From: Acinetobacter nectaris CIP 110549
GTDB taxonomy: Bacteria; Pseudomonadota; Gammaproteobacteria; Pseudomonadales; Moraxellaceae
Length of the DNA: 64,000 nucleotides
Assembly: GCF_000488215.1 (NCBI RefSeq)
Contig: NZ_KI530712.1
Coordinates: 686,881 to 750,880 of the forward strand
Direction: 5' to 3'
In this document: positions 53,632-62,329 of the stretch, piece after piece
How positions within the stretch are numbered: the first letter of the stretch is position 1
Layout: the number at the start of each line of letters is the position of its first letter
Position numbers and translations under genes: made by a program
Notes under the pieces: generated by a model
Database searches by the model: none
Seen by the model: the letters and a program-made list of their open reading frames with translations, nothing else
What the model was told of the DNA's origin: nothing

Positions 53632-56337
53632 TTAAAACTTATAGTTCACTTCTAACCAAGCTTCTCTACCATATGCAGAATAATTATTTACAGGATAATA
53701 TGGCCATCCACCCGTATAATCTTTAGGTATATTATTGAATAAATTATTTACAATAACTGATGCTGAAAGTTGGCTAGAAACTTTATAAGATGCACTCCAG
53801 TTCACAGTAATTTCAGGTTTTAGATATACACTGCCATCTGAACTTGGGATTTTTCCAAATCTATTCACTAAAACAGTAGAGGCAAATTTATTTTTACTCC
53901 AACTGAGGCTTGTATTTAACTTATCTCTCCAATCTGTATTGGTCATATCTTTTAAATCATTATTGTATTGATCACTTTCAAACTGTTTACTCTTACTGCT
54001 TAGAAGTCTCGTATAATTAATGCTCCAAATAAATTGACCTAAATCAAGTGGGCTAAAACGCCAATTTGTGGTCAAATCAATACCACTAACCTGCTGTGTT
54101 GCAGCATTAATTGGCTGTACATTAATATTGGTAATATCATTTGCAGTAATTAAATTTGAGGCTGGATTACGTTGAATTCGAGCGAAAGCATCTTGACACT
54201 GAGAAGAAGCGATATTGTCTCTCCCCGCACGACAATCTGCTTCGGTTTTTAATAAACGATCTGGATCTAAGTTTGTGATCAAGTTATTTATTTTCACATG
54301 CCAATAATCTAAAGAAACATCTATATTTTTCTTAGGCGACCATACAAAACCTGCTCCATAAGAAGCCCCATTTTCAGGCTTCAAGTCTTTATTACCAACA
54401 AGTGTATAATTTGCTCCAGGAGAAACATTCGCATATTGACATTTATTTAATGGTTGACCACTTTGCTCACATCTCCAATAATCAGTGGTTGATGGATAAT
54501 AACCATTTTGTTTCTGTAAGAAGACATAATTCATATCTGGCGCTCTGAAACTCGTTGCATAATTTGCACGTAGTAAAAGCGTAGATACTGGTCGAAACTC
54601 TAAATTGGAACCAAATGTAAATTTACTAATTGCATTATCTGAAAGTGAATAACGATCATAACGTCCAGATAAAGTACTACTTAAATTCGTTAATAATGGT
54701 AAGTACAACTCTGCACCTAAGGCCTGCCTATCCCTTATTCCACCATATCCACCTTGAGAATTTGCATTATAAAAAACATTATTACTTAAATTAGAATCAG
54801 GTTTAATCGTAAATCCTTGTCGTCCTAACTCTGCTATAAGTGCAAGTTTTGCTTGGCCTTTTGGAAGTTTAAAAACATTACCTGTGGTACTAAAGTTAAG
54901 AGACTGTGACCATGATTTATCTTTTTCTACAGTTGCACCAGAGATGGTATTAAACAAGTTGGCTGTTAGTGGCGTATTAATCTTAGAAATATCAGGTAAA
55001 TAGATAGGGATTCCACTCGCATCTGTACCTAACTGTTTTCCAAGAAAATAATTATCTACATTTGCTAGTAAACGCCCTTTACGTGTAATTTCACTGGTAT
55101 AAATCGATCCTGTATAAGATGTTTCATACTTCCAACTGGTATCGGCAATATTTCCACGAACACCTAAATTGATATTTGCAGAAAGATCATTCCATTTACT
55201 ATTGATTGCATTTACTTCACCAATTTCTTCAGGTGCAAACGAACGGTTCCAAATTTCATAATTCCCAGAATTTTGATTTAAAAAATAACCTTGGGTAGCT
55301 GATAAAGATGTCCATGATGGCCCTCTGGTGTTGTTCTCCATTTGGTTTAAACCCAAAAGTCCTTCAGCAAAAAATTCTAAATTATCGTTAACTGTATATG
55401 TATTGCCTAAATATAAGTTTTCACTTTTATTTTTTGTTTGAATGGTCCAATAAGTAGGCCTTGAAACACTCGAAGCACAATTATCTGTTCCACCATACTG
55501 TATGACCGTACCACTAAATAACTTAGATAATCCTGTGCATCCGCCTATAGGTAAATATGCTCCTGTTACAGCATCTTTTCTTCCCGCAATATTTCTTGGT
55601 TTTTCCCCCAACAAAGATGTATTTGACATAAAGTCACGGTCTTTTGCCCAGATTGGTTTACGGGTACTTAACTCTACTGCATATACAGTATTAAAATGAT
55701 CATTCCACTCCTTACTTCCTGTGAGTTGTAGTCTTCCATTTTCCCCACCACCTTGTTGCGTTCCTCCCGTCTTAAAGTTAATTTGTGTACCATCCGTTGC
55801 CTTCTTTAAAATAATATTGACCACCCCAGCAATTGCATCTGAGCCATAAATCGCAGATGCACCATTACTTAAAATTTCTATTCGATCAATAATTGCAGAC
55901 GGAATATTTGCTAAGTTGACAAAGTTGACTGCACCATCATATGCCGTTGGATAATCCGCAACCCGGTGTCCATTAATTAAAATCAGTGTATGATTCGGAC
56001 CTAAACCTTTCAAACTAATCGTATTTGCTGTCGGAGTATATGTATTCCCTGCATCTGAACCTTGGGTCGTTCCTGTATTTTGCGAAAAATTATTTAATGC
56101 CTCATAGGCATTACTAAACCCCTCTCGCTCTATATCCGATGCCTTAATAACTGTAATTGAGTTTGCACCATCCTTTGCCGCTTTGGAAATTCTCGATCCA
56201 GTCACAGTCACATTCACTGTATTGTCTGCCTCTTTTTCCGCATGAACAGTGCCAACTTGAAAAAAAATATTAAATAGTAGAAATGTAGATGATAATGCCA
56301 CATATTTATTATTACGATTAATTTCAAAATTCTTCAT
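53632..56337 (-). CDS. TonB-dependent outer-membrane receptor (second)
   Basis: A 901-residue receptor. The signal peptide ends at VHA (residue 33). A TonB-box-like NVTVTG (42-47) leads to the plug (SITVIKASDIEREGF, SLKGLGPNHTLILINGHRV, DRIEILSNGASAIYGSDAIA). The barrel ends YGREAWLEVNYKF with a C-terminal Phe. Several Cys pairs (GGCTG with DNCASS; WRCEQ with NKCQY; ADCRAG with SQCQDA) likely close outside loops. A terminator separates it from exbD, and sbmA follows, so it may have its own promoter. Ligand unknown; peptide is suggested by context. Confidence 0.92.
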   Translation of the reverse strand: MKNFEINRNNKYVALSSTFLLFNIFFQVGTVHAEKEADNTVNVTVTGSRISKAAKDGANSITVIKASDIEREGFSNAYEALNNFSQNTGTTQGSDAGNTYTPTANTISLKGLGPNHTLILINGHRVADYPTAYDGAVNFVNLANIPSAIIDRIEILSNGASAIYGSDAIAGVVNIILKKATDGTQINFKTGGTQQGGGENGRLQLTGSKEWNDHFNTVYAVELSTRKPIWAKDRDFMSNTSLLGEKPRNIAGRKDAVTGAYLPIGGCTGLSKLFSGTVIQYGGTDNCASSVSRPTYWTIQTKNKSENLYLGNTYTVNDNLEFFAEGLLGLNQMENNTRGPSWTSLSATQGYFLNQNSGNYEIWNRSFAPEEIGEVNAINSKWNDLSANINLGVRGNIADTSWKYETSYTGSIYTSEITRKGRLLANVDNYFLGKQLGTDASGIPIYLPDISKINTPLTANLFNTISGATVEKDKSWSQSLNFSTTGNVFKLPKGQAKLALIAELGRQGFTIKPDSNLSNNVFYNANSQGGYGGIRDRQALGAELYLPLLTNLSSTLSGRYDRYSLSDNAISKFTFGSNLEFRPVSTLLLRANYATSFRAPDMNYVFLQKQNGYYPSTTDYWRCEQSGQPLNKCQYANVSPGANYTLVGNKDLKPENGASYGAGFVWSPKKNIDVSLDYWHVKINNLITNLDPDRLLKTEADCRAGRDNIASSQCQDAFARIQRNPASNLITANDITNINVQPINAATQQVSGIDLTTNWRFSPLDLGQFIWSINYTRLLSSKSKQFESDQYNNDLKDMTNTDWRDKLNTSLSWSKNKFASTVLVNRFGKIPSSDGSVYLKPEITVNWSASYKVSSQLSASVIVNNLFNNIPKDYTGGWPYYPVNNYSAYGREAWLEVNYKF

Positions 56338-56433
56338 AGTTAAATTTTTATTTTCTAAAAATAAAAATATATCAATTAAAAATAAAATTTATAAATACCA
56401 TATTATGAAAAGAATATTATTTTTTAATAAAAA

Positions 56434-56474
56434 AGACCATAGACAAATATTATAAAAATAATCATCTATGGTCT
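56434..56474 (-). terminator. Terminator between exbD and the second receptor
   Basis: The stem AGACCATAGA/TCTATGGTCT (56434-56443 with 56465-56474) is followed on the minus strand by T-rich DNA. It should split the locus into two transcripts or lower expression of the downstream genes. Confidence 0.75.
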
Positions 56475-56505
56475 CGCTTAAAATAATTTAATTTATTTTA
56501 AAAAA

Positions 56506-56913
56506 TTAATTCATAATACCCATATTCTTTACACCTAATTTTTGTGCAGATGCCATAACCATAGCAACATCTTTATATGAAGCTTGTGGTTCAGGTTTAA
56601 TCTGTACTTGATCTTGGTCAGTTTTTTTAGATATTGCAATTAACTTTGAATCTAATACCATTTTATCTTTTACCAATTCATCATTCCACAAAATATCACC
56701 ATTGGTTTTAATTAAAATAGTAACAACCTCAGGAGGTTTCTCTTTTGTTGGTGGCGATGGTGCAGGCATATTAATATTAATTGCATTATTTTGAATTGGT
56801 ATTGTAATAATAAACATAATAATCAGTACTAACATGACATCAATTAATGGTGTCATGTTTACTTCCAACATTACATCATCATCTGAATTATTTGAGCTTG
56901 GTGTCATTCCCAT
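56506..56913 (-). CDS. exbD: ExbD-family energy transducer (second copy)
   Basis: A 135-residue protein. VNMTPLIDVMLVLIIMFII forms the one membrane span with the essential Asp25 of ExbD. The periplasmic part has PEVVTILIKTNGDILWNDE and the Q-linked strand QIKPEPQASY. With ExbB and the other ExbD it uses the proton gradient to drive TonB. It lies 15 bases after the first exbD. Confidence 0.93.
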   Translation of the reverse strand: MGMTPSSNNSDDDVMLEVNMTPLIDVMLVLIIMFIITIPIQNNAININMPAPSPPTKEKPPEVVTILIKTNGDILWNDELVKDKMVLDSKLIAISKKTDQDQVQIKPEPQASYKDVAMVMASAQKLGVKNMGIMN

Positions 56914-56928
56914 AATGAACTCCTTGAC

Positions 56929-57354
56929 TCAGCCACGTGCAGGTGGTTGAGTCACAAATGCGATTTTTGCGATACCCGCTTGTTGAACAGTCTCAATCAC
57001 TTTACCAATTGCATCATAATGCGTTTGTTGATCCCCTCGAATATGCACTTCAGGCTGTGGTCGTTTTACCGAGTTTTCTTTTAAACGGTTCAACAATACA
57101 TCTTGTGTTGGAATATATTGTTCATTCCAAAAAACTTGACCATTCTTATTAACAGCCAAAGTAATATTTTCGGGTTTGGTCTGATATTTTTGATCCGTCT
57201 CTTCTGGGAGTTTTACTGGAATTGTATGTGTAACTACAGGTACTGTAATCAAAAATATAATCAGCAGTACCAACATAACGTCTACAAGAGGTGTTGTATT
57301 TATGACACCAATTACATCACCATCATCATCTTCTGAAGCAACATTCATTCCCAT
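56929..57354 (-). CDS. exbD: ExbD-family energy transducer (first copy)
   Basis: About 141 residues from the ATG at 57354. INTTPLVDVMLVLLIIFLI holds Asp25. The periplasmic part (ENITLAVNKNGQVFWNEQ, then EVHIRGDQQTHYDAIG) is a normal ExbD domain. GGAG lies seven bases upstream; the longer frame to 57432 lies in exbB and is unlikely. The two ExbD copies differ enough to be separate subunits. It begins five bases after exbB. Confidence 0.93.
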   Translation of the reverse strand: MGMNVASEDDDGDVIGVINTTPLVDVMLVLLIIFLITVPVVTHTIPVKLPEETDQKYQTKPENITLAVNKNGQVFWNEQYIPTQDVLLNRLKENSVKRPQPEVHIRGDQQTHYDAIGKVIETVQQAGIAKIAFVTQPPARG

Positions 57355-57358
57355 TGTA

Positions 57359-58279
57359 TTACTCCACAGCAGCTTGAGTCGCTTTGGCTTTGGTTGTTGC
57401 AAGTGGTGCATCGCCTGAAACCATATTGCCACTTAATGCAACAGCATGAAGGTCTGAACCAAAAGAACGGACTTCTTCTAAAATAGATTTATTGCGTCGA
57501 ATTAACCAGTTATAACCAAGAACTGCAGGTACAGCCACTGCAAGACCAATCGCTGTCATAATCAGTGCTTCACCAACTGGGCCTGCCACTTTATCAATAG
57601 AAGCCTGACCCGAAATACCAATTGCAGTCAGTGCATGGTAAATTCCCCATACTGTCCCGAACAATCCCACAAACGGCGAAGTTGAACCAACAGTTGCTAA
57701 AAATGCAAGACCACCAGACAAGCGACTTTGTACCTTTTCGACAGCACGTTGAATACTTAAAGTGACCCAAGTATTAAAGTCAATTTTATCAAGCATATGA
57801 CTGCCATGATTTTGTGTTGAACTATGTGCTTTTTCAGCAATAAAGCGGTATGCACTTTTATGCTCTAAAACTTCAGCACCTTTTGAAATACTTGGTGCAT
57901 TCCAAAATTTCTCTCGAGCAACTTTACCTTGTTTTTTCACTTGTTGTTGTTCAAGGAATTTTGTCACAATGAGGTACCACGTACCTGCAGACATTAATAG
58001 CATAATAATAAGCGTGCCACGTGCAACAAAATCACCTTCACGCCATACCGCATCTAAGCCATAAGGATTACTGACTTTTTCAGTAGTTGCTGGTGCAGGT
58101 GGTGGTGTTGGGTGTGCATTATCAGCCGCTGCTGTCGTTGTTGCTTTTTGTTCTGTTGCTACTGCAGGTGCTGATTGCTGATTATCTGCCATACTATAGG
58201 TCGAGACTAAACTCGCCCCACATAATGCCAAAATCGCAGATACCTTTTTAAGCGTTTTTACTGTCGTATTCTTTTTCAT
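57359..58279 (-). CDS. exbB: ExbB/TolQ-family proton channel subunit
   Basis: A 306-residue protein. A signal peptide (cut near SMA, residue 31) and an Ala/Pro-rich periplasmic stretch (about residues 32-70) lie before the first span (about 87-106). The core has LAFLATVGSTSPFVGLFGTV and EALIMTAIGLAVAVPAVLGY, spans 2 and 3 of ExbB. It is the pentameric channel that carries protons to move TonB. The N-terminal extension is longer than in E. coli ExbB. Confidence 0.94.
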   Translation of the reverse strand: MKKNTTVKTLKKVSAILALCGASLVSTYSMADNQQSAPAVATEQKATTTAAADNAHPTPPPAPATTEKVSNPYGLDAVWREGDFVARGTLIIMLLMSAGTWYLIVTKFLEQQQVKKQGKVAREKFWNAPSISKGAEVLEHKSAYRFIAEKAHSSTQNHGSHMLDKIDFNTWVTLSIQRAVEKVQSRLSGGLAFLATVGSTSPFVGLFGTVWGIYHALTAIGISGQASIDKVAGPVGEALIMTAIGLAVAVPAVLGYNWLIRRNKSILEEVRSFGSDLHAVALSGNMVSGDAPLATTKAKATQAAVE

Positions 58280-58306
58280 CTCATTCTTCCAAATTTCTTC
58301 AAAAAA

Positions 58307-59032
58307 TTAATCAAGTTTAAATGTATATTCCAAGCTAATAGAACCAGCGGTTGCTGTACCATTTTCCATTGCTGCACCAAAAACACATTTTTTATAAGCA
58401 CTAATCGTTGCTTTATCCAAGTCTCTTGAGCCTGAAGATTTCAATACTTTGGCACTTGTTACATGCCCATCTGCACCTACATCTAACTGTATTCTCACCG
58501 TACCTTGCTCTTCGTTCATCAGTGCATCTTGTGGATACTCTGGTGTTGGACAACTTGCTGATGCACTCCCCGAGACACCTTTTGTTTCACCCTTAGGTTT
58601 TGCAGGTGCTGGCTCCGGTGTTGCCTCTTTTACAGGAGGGCTTGGTGGTGTCGGCTTCTCTGTTTGTGTTTCAACTTTAGGTGCGTCCGGTTGCGGTGGC
58701 GGCGTCACTTGTGGCTTTGGCACAACAGGTGTCGGTTTAACGACCTCTTGTTTTGGATGAACTTTAGGTTCAGGTTTAGCAACTTCAGGTTTTGGCCGTG
58801 CTACTGGCTTTGGTTCCTGCTTAGGTTTTTCAATCGGTTTTGGCTTAGGAGGTGGAGGTGGCGGCTTTACCTCCTGAATAATTTGCATTTCTACGGGTGC
58901 TTGTACGGGTTTTAAAACATCACGTGCAAGTCCTGTCGCTAAAGCATAAATGAGTAGTGCATGAAGTAAGACAACAATTCCTATTCCTATGAATCGCTTG
59001 GTAGAACGTTCACCGTCCTGATAAAAATTCAT
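58307..59032 (-). CDS. tonB: TonB protein
   Basis: A 241-residue protein. The N-terminal anchor (IGIGIVVLLHALLIYALATG, residues about 15-34) has the His used in TonB function. A Pro/Lys/Glu-rich arm (about 52-150) spans the periplasm. The C-terminal domain (PTPEYPQDALMNEEQGTVRI to EYTFKLD) contacts receptor TonB boxes; it has Cys161 and Cys216, which could form a disulfide. It lies in an operon with exbB-exbD-exbD and follows a receptor gene, suggesting a dedicated system. Confidence 0.94.
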   Translation of the reverse strand: MNFYQDGERSTKRFIGIGIVVLLHALLIYALATGLARDVLKPVQAPVEMQIIQEVKPPPPPPKPKPIEKPKQEPKPVARPKPEVAKPEPKVHPKQEVVKPTPVVPKPQVTPPPQPDAPKVETQTEKPTPPSPPVKEATPEPAPAKPKGETKGVSGSASASCPTPEYPQDALMNEEQGTVRIQLDVGADGHVTSAKVLKSSGSRDLDKATISAYKKCVFGAAMENGTATAGSISLEYTFKLD

Positions 59033-59053
59033 AATTTTTGCACCTATATGGTC

Positions 59054-59083
59054 GGTGGATTTTAGTAAAAATTAAAATCCACC
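59054..59083 (-). promoter_or_regulatory. Hairpin between the first receptor and tonB
   Basis: An 11-bp perfect stem, GGTGGATTTTA/TAAAATCCACC, with an eight-base loop, and no T-run after it on the minus strand. It is probably an RNA processing or stabilising hairpin that lets the receptor be made in excess of TonB. Confidence 0.6.
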
Positions 59084-59118
59084 CATTCTCAAATAATTAA
59101 TTTAACTATTTATTTTAA

Positions 59119-61776
59119 TTAAAATTTATATGTAACACGGCCAAAATAAGTTCGACCCATAATATCGCTATAGCGTGGGTCATATCCCATTTGGAAGTTA
59201 TCTACAACATTAGATGCAGGTGGTTTGGTATCTAAAAGGTTTTTAATGCCTAAAGTAATTTCAGTACCTTTAAATCCTGTATATGTACCAGATAGGTTAT
59301 ATAACGTGTAATCAGAAACGCGATGATTTTGTCCACTTGCATTTTGATCTAAATAACCTTTAAAGAAAGTTTGCTGTAGGTTTAAATTCCATGCGTCGTA
59401 GTTCCAGTTTACGTTTGCATTATGCTTCCAACGCGTGACTACTGTTCCTGCTGCATAACCTAAACCAAGGTCTGAGTTATATTTACCAACTGCATTTTCC
59501 CACGCACCATTTTTTTCAGTTTGGAATTTATAATTATTAATATATGTGCCATCCACACTTAACCCTAGACGACCATATTGAGTCATTGGGCTGCGCCATT
59601 GCAGGCCTAAATCAATACCCGATGTTTTAGTATTTCCTAAGTTTTGTAGATTTTGGTTAATATAATTTAAAGAGCCATCTGCATTACGTATGTATTTATC
59701 TGCATATTTTGTTGGGTCTGTAAAGATGGCACTTTCACTAATCTGACCAACTTGGTTTTTCACTTCTATATTAAAGTAATCTGCTGAAAGTACGACATTT
59801 TTCACTGGTTCATACACGACCCCAAAAGTAAATGTATTTGATTTCTCAGGCTGTAAGTTTGTATTTCCACCATTTTGTGAATAGAACTGTGCATTACAAT
59901 CTCTTGCTGCATTTCCACCATTGCTTGGTGTGCCACCTTTACACAATACTGGGTCATTCCAGTTAGCTGCTGTATTGGTTTTAGTTGTTTGATTATGCAT
60001 TTCATACAATGTAGGCGCACGGAAACCTGTCGAGTAACTTGTTCTAAACATTAACTGTTTTGCAGGTTGCCAACGTAATGCAATTTTAGGATTAAAAGTA
60101 CTACCAAAGTCGTTATAGTCGTCATAACGTGCAGCAATTTGGGCATTCAAAGTTTTAAATATAGGTACTTGAAACTCTGTAAATAATGCTTTTAAATTTC
60201 TAGAGCCTGAGCTATCTTTTGTTGTTGGATCAATTGCTGCACTCTGTGCACGACTATTCACATACGGATTTTGTGACTGAGACCATTTGTCATAGCGAAA
60301 GTTTGTCCCTATAGCAAAGCCAACATCACCCGCAGGTAATGTATAAATTGGACGACTTGCCGTAAAGTCAAAACTCGTACTTTCTAATTGTGCTTTTTGT
60401 GAAACACCATCAATCTGCATGCTGTTCCAAATACCACTATTGGCACTTGCACCAAATGGGTTCAATGTTCCATTTGCTAGATTAGTACGCACTAAATCAT
60501 TATCGATGTAGCCACCTGTTAAAGCTGTTTCACCTGTACTTTTTGCATAACTTACACCTGTCGTAATATCCCAATTTGCAGCACTACCCTCTAAACCGAG
60601 TAATATACGATCGGATTTCATTGTACTCTCAGTCAGACGATTGCCGCCTTGAGAACGCAAGTTTAGTCCAAGTGGTTGGCCATTTGCACCACTCAATGCA
60701 GGTGTAATTCCTTTTCCTGGGTAGTACGGGCTTGTACTTGGTATGTAATAATCTGAACCCTGACCTAAAAATACATCTGGTGCAATAAGCGAGGTTAATT
60801 TACTTTCAGCATGTAAATACTCGCCAATCGCATTAAAGTTATCTGTAAGTTTTAATGTACCTTTACCCAAAAATGAAAAGTTTTCTGTTTGCGGTACAAT
60901 ACCGATATCAGCTTGACTGTTATAACGACAGTACCCACCTGCTGCTGCATTTTTACTCGTATTTCCACAGCCTAAATTGGCATATGGGTTACCTAAGCCT
61001 GCAATATTGGCAGGAAAACTGCCACTACTTGTACGGTTTAAACCAAGCTCAGGAATTACACCGCCTCTACTCGAGGTACTTCTTTGGCTTGCAAGCACAC
61101 TGTCTTGTTTATCATATGTTGCTGCGCCATAGACATTAAAACCTTGGTCATCTAAAGAACCATAACCACCAAATAGTGTGTATTGCTGACCTACGCCACC
61201 ACCATCTTTAGGATAAAGACCTTCTGCTGAAATCCCACCACCTTGATATTGTTTTTTGGTGATAAAGTTAATAACCCCACCAATGGCATCTGTTCCATAA
61301 ATGGCTGATGCACCATCTTTTAATATTTCTATACGGTCAATGAGTGCCAAAGGAATTGTACTTAAATCAACAGCCGAAGCATCAAACGGTGTACTTGCTA
61401 AACGGCGACCATTTAGCAATACCAATGTTTTATTGGCACCCAAGCCTCGTAAGTTTGCTTGAGAAAGAGCACCGCCAGGACTTCCAACACTACTCCCTGA
61501 GCTTCTATTAGATTGATTGGCAGAAATACTTGATAGAGCTTCCTCTGCTGTTGTAATACCTTCTTTTGCGAGTTCTTCAGTTTTTACAATTGTAATTGGT
61601 GATGCGCTCTGTGCGGCAACACCTTTAATAGAGGAGCCTGTTACTGTAATTCGCTCTACTTTGGGTTGCGATGATGCACTGTCTGCATGTGTCATTACCG
61701 CTGTTAAACCTATACCTAGACCTACCGTACCGGTAAGTGTAGAGCGAATTGCACGAGTCAATCTGTTATAGTTCAT
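59119..61776 (-). CDS. TonB-dependent outer-membrane receptor (first)
   Basis: About 885 residues from the ATG at 61776. The signal peptide ends at THA (residue 31). RITVTG (about 42-47) is a likely TonB box. The plug has SPITIVKTEELAKEGITTAE, QANLRGLGANKTLVLLNGRR and DRIEILKDGASAIYGTDAIG. The barrel ends MGRTYFGRVTYKF. Cys pairs in outside loops (LGCGNT with GGYCRY; VLCKGG with RDCNAQ) may form disulfides. It is of the same broad type as the second receptor but not a close copy. GAGAG precedes the start; the frame to 61866 is unlikely. Confidence 0.93.
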   Translation of the reverse strand: MNYNRLTRAIRSTLTGTVGLGIGLTAVMTHADSASSQPKVERITVTGSSIKGVAAQSASPITIVKTEELAKEGITTAEEALSSISANQSNRSSGSSVGSPGGALSQANLRGLGANKTLVLLNGRRLASTPFDASAVDLSTIPLALIDRIEILKDGASAIYGTDAIGGVINFITKKQYQGGGISAEGLYPKDGGGVGQQYTLFGGYGSLDDQGFNVYGAATYDKQDSVLASQRSTSSRGGVIPELGLNRTSSGSFPANIAGLGNPYANLGCGNTSKNAAAGGYCRYNSQADIGIVPQTENFSFLGKGTLKLTDNFNAIGEYLHAESKLTSLIAPDVFLGQGSDYYIPSTSPYYPGKGITPALSGANGQPLGLNLRSQGGNRLTESTMKSDRILLGLEGSAANWDITTGVSYAKSTGETALTGGYIDNDLVRTNLANGTLNPFGASANSGIWNSMQIDGVSQKAQLESTSFDFTASRPIYTLPAGDVGFAIGTNFRYDKWSQSQNPYVNSRAQSAAIDPTTKDSSGSRNLKALFTEFQVPIFKTLNAQIAARYDDYNDFGSTFNPKIALRWQPAKQLMFRTSYSTGFRAPTLYEMHNQTTKTNTAANWNDPVLCKGGTPSNGGNAARDCNAQFYSQNGGNTNLQPEKSNTFTFGVVYEPVKNVVLSADYFNIEVKNQVGQISESAIFTDPTKYADKYIRNADGSLNYINQNLQNLGNTKTSGIDLGLQWRSPMTQYGRLGLSVDGTYINNYKFQTEKNGAWENAVGKYNSDLGLGYAAGTVVTRWKHNANVNWNYDAWNLNLQQTFFKGYLDQNASGQNHRVSDYTLYNLSGTYTGFKGTEITLGIKNLLDTKPPASNVVDNFQMGYDPRYSDIMGRTYFGRVTYKF

Positions 61777-62329
61777 TTTGGTACTCTCTATAGCGCATAC
61801 AATAATGAAGTGTTCAAGTTCTATTTGTGACACTTTGTAATTTTCTATTTGCAATGAGCGTGCCACTCTCCATAAAAAAAAATAAATATTTTTATTTGCT
61901 AAAATTATATTTTTTAATTGTTTAGCTGTTTTTTATATTTATTTAATTTTCATCATTCATTTAATTTATTGTTTTTATTTAATTTTATAATAAAAATTAA
62001 AAACATCGATCTTATTTGCATATAACGATAGTTCAAAAAAATATTTAGTCTTATTTTATCTAAATTGGCACAATGTTCGCATATATAAAGAAATGTATAT
62101 TTTGATGCCAATAAAGTAGCAATAACAGCAGATACGATATCTAAACGTAAATGCATACACAAAGTTACTCTATATTTAAAGCACTTTTTATTCATTATTG
62201 TACTTTTTTCAAACAACACTAATAAATATCTCTTCTGATTTATTTTGGTGCACATTATTAAAAAATGTATCTAAATCAATCAGAAGTTATTTATTTTAGA
62301 TCCACTATTGACGTAAGAGCATGTTTTAA
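61777..62329. other. Divergent control region of the uptake locus
   Basis: These 553 very A/T-rich bases lie between the first receptor and the binding-protein gene. They hold a direct repeat TTCTATTTG (61819-61827 and 61843-61851, 24 bases apart) and a 14-bp inverted repeat (62232-62245 with 62273-62286). I see no convincing gene or Fur box. Promoters for both sides must lie here. Confidence 0.55.
62232..62286. repeat. 14-bp inverted repeat upstream of the binding-protein gene
   Basis: CTTCTGATTTATTT (62232-62245) pairs with 62273-62286 with one mismatch, across a 27-base spacer. It may be a regulator site or an RNA hairpin in the leader of the binding-protein gene. Confidence 0.5.

Noticed and set aside
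58449..58915. Plus-strand frames opposite the Pro-rich part of tonB
   Set aside because: Repeated Pro/Lys codons leave the opposite strand free of stops; the products are low-complexity shadows.
61953..62255. A 100-codon minus-strand frame in the divergent region of the uptake locus
   Set aside because: It is made of A/T-rich filler, has no good ribosome site or recognisable motif, and covers the likely promoters of both neighbours.
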